The notes under the pieces: generated by a model
Database searches by the model: none
What the model saw: only the letters and a program-made list of their open reading frames with translations
Told to the model about the DNA's origin: nothing
Part shown: positions 13,410 to 14,333 of the stretch, piece after piece
Numbering within the stretch: the stretch's first letter is position 1
How the letters are laid out: each line of letters opens with the position of its first letter
Source: an uncultured Novosphingobium sp.
Lineage (GTDB): Bacteria > Pseudomonadota > Alphaproteobacteria > Sphingomonadales > Sphingomonadaceae
Assembly (NCBI GenBank): GCA_946886075.1
Contig: CAMPHR010000054.1
Span: forward strand, 1 to 14,333
Direction: 5' to 3'
Length of the DNA: 14,333 nt
Program-made: the position numbers and the translations under genes

Positions 13410-14009
13410 ATGGGTTGGAAGCGGGACCTCACCGAGCATGAAAACGCAATTTGTCAGGCGCTCGGTGAGGTAGTCATATCCTGGAATCACGTGGAGCAAT
13501 CCTTTCGGACGCTACTGCAGCGCGCGACCTACATCGGCGGACCTGACGGTCGCCTATGGTGCCTCACTGCGCACCTTACCCCAGTGCAGTTGAAGGACGC
13601 GATGCTTGCGCTTTCGGACGACCATGAGGAGGTTCGAAAGGGTCATCTGCGGCATTGCTCAGCTCTGTTCGATCGTGAACGGGAATATCGGAACCATTAT
13701 GTTCATGGGCCGCTGACATTTCTCACCACAGATACTGCCAGCTCGGGATTCGCTTCATCAGTCGCTGCCCGTGGGAATCTGCAGGTTCGGAGCGCGGAAG
13801 TTAAAGCTGAGGAATTGTGCGCCTTTCGGAACCGCCTAGGTGTTCTGCAGGATTATATAGGTGAGCTGTTGCGAGATTCGGTTGACCTTCGGGGCGGGAC
13901 CTCCCTTACCGAGCTGACGAAGCCCTCCATTGCGCCGCCCCTTGCAGTTCTGAAGGAGAGTTGGTGGGTCGCGAATGAAAAAAGCAGGGCATCGGGCGAG
14001 GATGCGTAA
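13410..14009 (+). CDS. small helical protein with a HEPN-type R-x4-H motif
   Basis: ATG 13410 gives 199 residues, 7 bases after the nuclease stop, with GAGGT (13402-13406) as Shine-Dalgarno. The region 86-100 reads LFDREREYRNHYVHG, with R94-N-H-Y-V-H99 matching the R-x4-6-H signature of HEPN ribonucleases and related helical-bundle proteins. The upstream SWNHVEQSFRTLLQRA segment (about 24-39) fits the first helix of such a fold. HEPN proteins are common effectors or partners in toxin-antitoxin, CRISPR and abortive-infection systems. The similar R-N-x-x-x-H-G motif also occurs in uncharacterised non-toxic proteins, so nuclease activity is an inference. Its 3' end overlaps an open minus-strand frame continuing from the degraded zinc-ribbon copy 2. 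Confidence 0.65.
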   Translation: MGWKRDLTEHENAICQALGEVVISWNHVEQSFRTLLQRATYIGGPDGRLWCLTAHLTPVQLKDAMLALSDDHEEVRKGHLRHCSALFDREREYRNHYVHGPLTFLTTDTASSGFASSVAARGNLQVRSAEVKAEELCAFRNRLGVLQDYIGELLRDSVDLRGGTSLTELTKPSIAPPLAVLKESWWVANEKSRASGEDA

Positions 14010-14077
14010 TCCTGAAGCCGCCCATCCCATCTTAAGCCATCCCGCCGGAACCTCCAGTGCACTGCCGCGAGAATGCG

Positions 14078-14281
14078 ATTCCGCTCACCGCTTTCGCGCC
14101 GTTTCGCGCTTGCGCACGAAAGGCAGCAGTAGCAGCGCTCGTCTTTGGGACGGCCGTCGGTGGAGAACTGCTGCAGCGGTTTGGCGGTGGAGCATGAAAA
14201 GCACTACTTGTGGCACGGGGCGATGCCCGCAGGCGTCTTCTTGTAGGGCGTAGGGGATCGGTCCTTGGCGGCTTGAGCCAT
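14078..14281 (-). pseudogene. degraded zinc-ribbon-like small protein, copy 2, with in-frame TAG
   Basis: On the minus strand ATG 14281 reads MAQAAKDRSPTPYKKTPAGI-APCHK, then TAG (14206-14204), then CFSCSTAKPLQQFSTDGR-PKDERCYCLSCASAKRRES. The segment after the stop is a good small zinc-ribbon: C27-x2-C30, KPLQQF, and C52-x2-C55. It has no start codon of its own before GTG 14062, so the TAG separates it from the only visible start. The frame stays open to 13853, antisense to the HEPN-motif gene. The likeliest reading is a pseudogene related to copy 1; suppression of TAG is a remote alternative. Confidence 0.5.
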
Positions 14282-14309
14282 GGGGAGGGCGGACAAAGCG
14301 CCCGTCTGA

Positions 14310-14330
14310 GACCGTCGGAAAGCGAAAGGG
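14310..14330. repeat. 21-base repeat, copy 2 (GACCGTC...GCGAAAGGG)
   Basis: This matches 10135-10155 at 18 of 21 positions and has the same placement, about 30 bases upstream of a degraded minus-strand zinc-ribbon ORF. It supports duplication of a unit of roughly 250-300 bases, with copies about 4.2 kb apart. Confidence 0.5.
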
Positions 14331-14333
14331 GGG

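Larger units (their letters stand above)
8012..14333. mobile_element. left portion of a genomic island inserted in comM (right end not in window)
   Basis: The stretch begins where comM is broken and carries only accessory or unknown genes. Its codons are less GC-biased than upstream and use cta, aga, tta and ata, which are rare in the housekeeping genes. Cargo includes a KAP NTPase, a PD-(D/E)XK nuclease with a HEPN-like partner, an SH3b-like secreted protein and degraded zinc-ribbon copies. No integrase, transposase or clear terminal repeat is visible, so the element class is unknown. The call depends mainly on the comM break plus gene content. Confidence 0.6.

Overview
The window reads as chromosomal DNA of an alphaproteobacterium, most likely a sphingomonad (Sphingobium/Sphingomonas type). 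The basis is the overall protein style, the yajC-secD-secF-Mth938-like gene order, the GC-rich codon use and the holin plus GH108 muramidase pair. No rRNA is present, so the genus is an inference.

Positions 1-2070 hold small units. There is the 3' end of an unknown gene, with a GGGGCA tandem repeat at the contig edge. Next is a short transcription unit: an 18-codon ORF behind a Shine-Dalgarno with a 14-base perfect match to the 16S rRNA tail, an attenuator-like hairpin, an overlapping ORF in the -1 frame, and a strong intrinsic terminator. A minus-strand endolysin/holin lysis cassette follows, then a minus-strand tRNA-Pro(GGG) with its own promoter.

Positions 2071-8011 are housekeeping genes on the plus strand. 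yajC-secD-secF encode the Sec accessory complex and are followed by an overlapping Mth938-like gene that lacks a canonical start. Then come a Ppx/GppA phosphatase and rlmE (23S rRNA 2'-O-methyltransferase), coupled by a GTGA overlap, and the 5' part of comM/yifB. comM stops just before its Walker A motif, where unrelated DNA begins at a GTTCCC-GAT-GGGAAC palindrome.

From about 8012 to the right edge the sequence looks like the left part of a genomic island. Codons become more A/T-rich and include rare ones (cta, aga, tta, ata). The genes are accessory: a KAP-family P-loop NTPase; a small unknown ORF; a two-gene unit of a secreted SH3b-like protein and a membrane-anchored helical protein; and a two-gene unit of a large PD-(D/E)XK nuclease and a small protein with a HEPN-type R-x4-H motif. 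Two degraded zinc-ribbon ORFs lie in the same orientation on the minus strand, each with in-frame TAG, and bracket the last two units about 4.2 kb apart. The KAP NTPase and the nuclease/HEPN-like pair are the best candidates for a little-described anti-phage or anti-plasmid function; this rests on domain type and context only. No integrase, transposase or right island end is inside the window.
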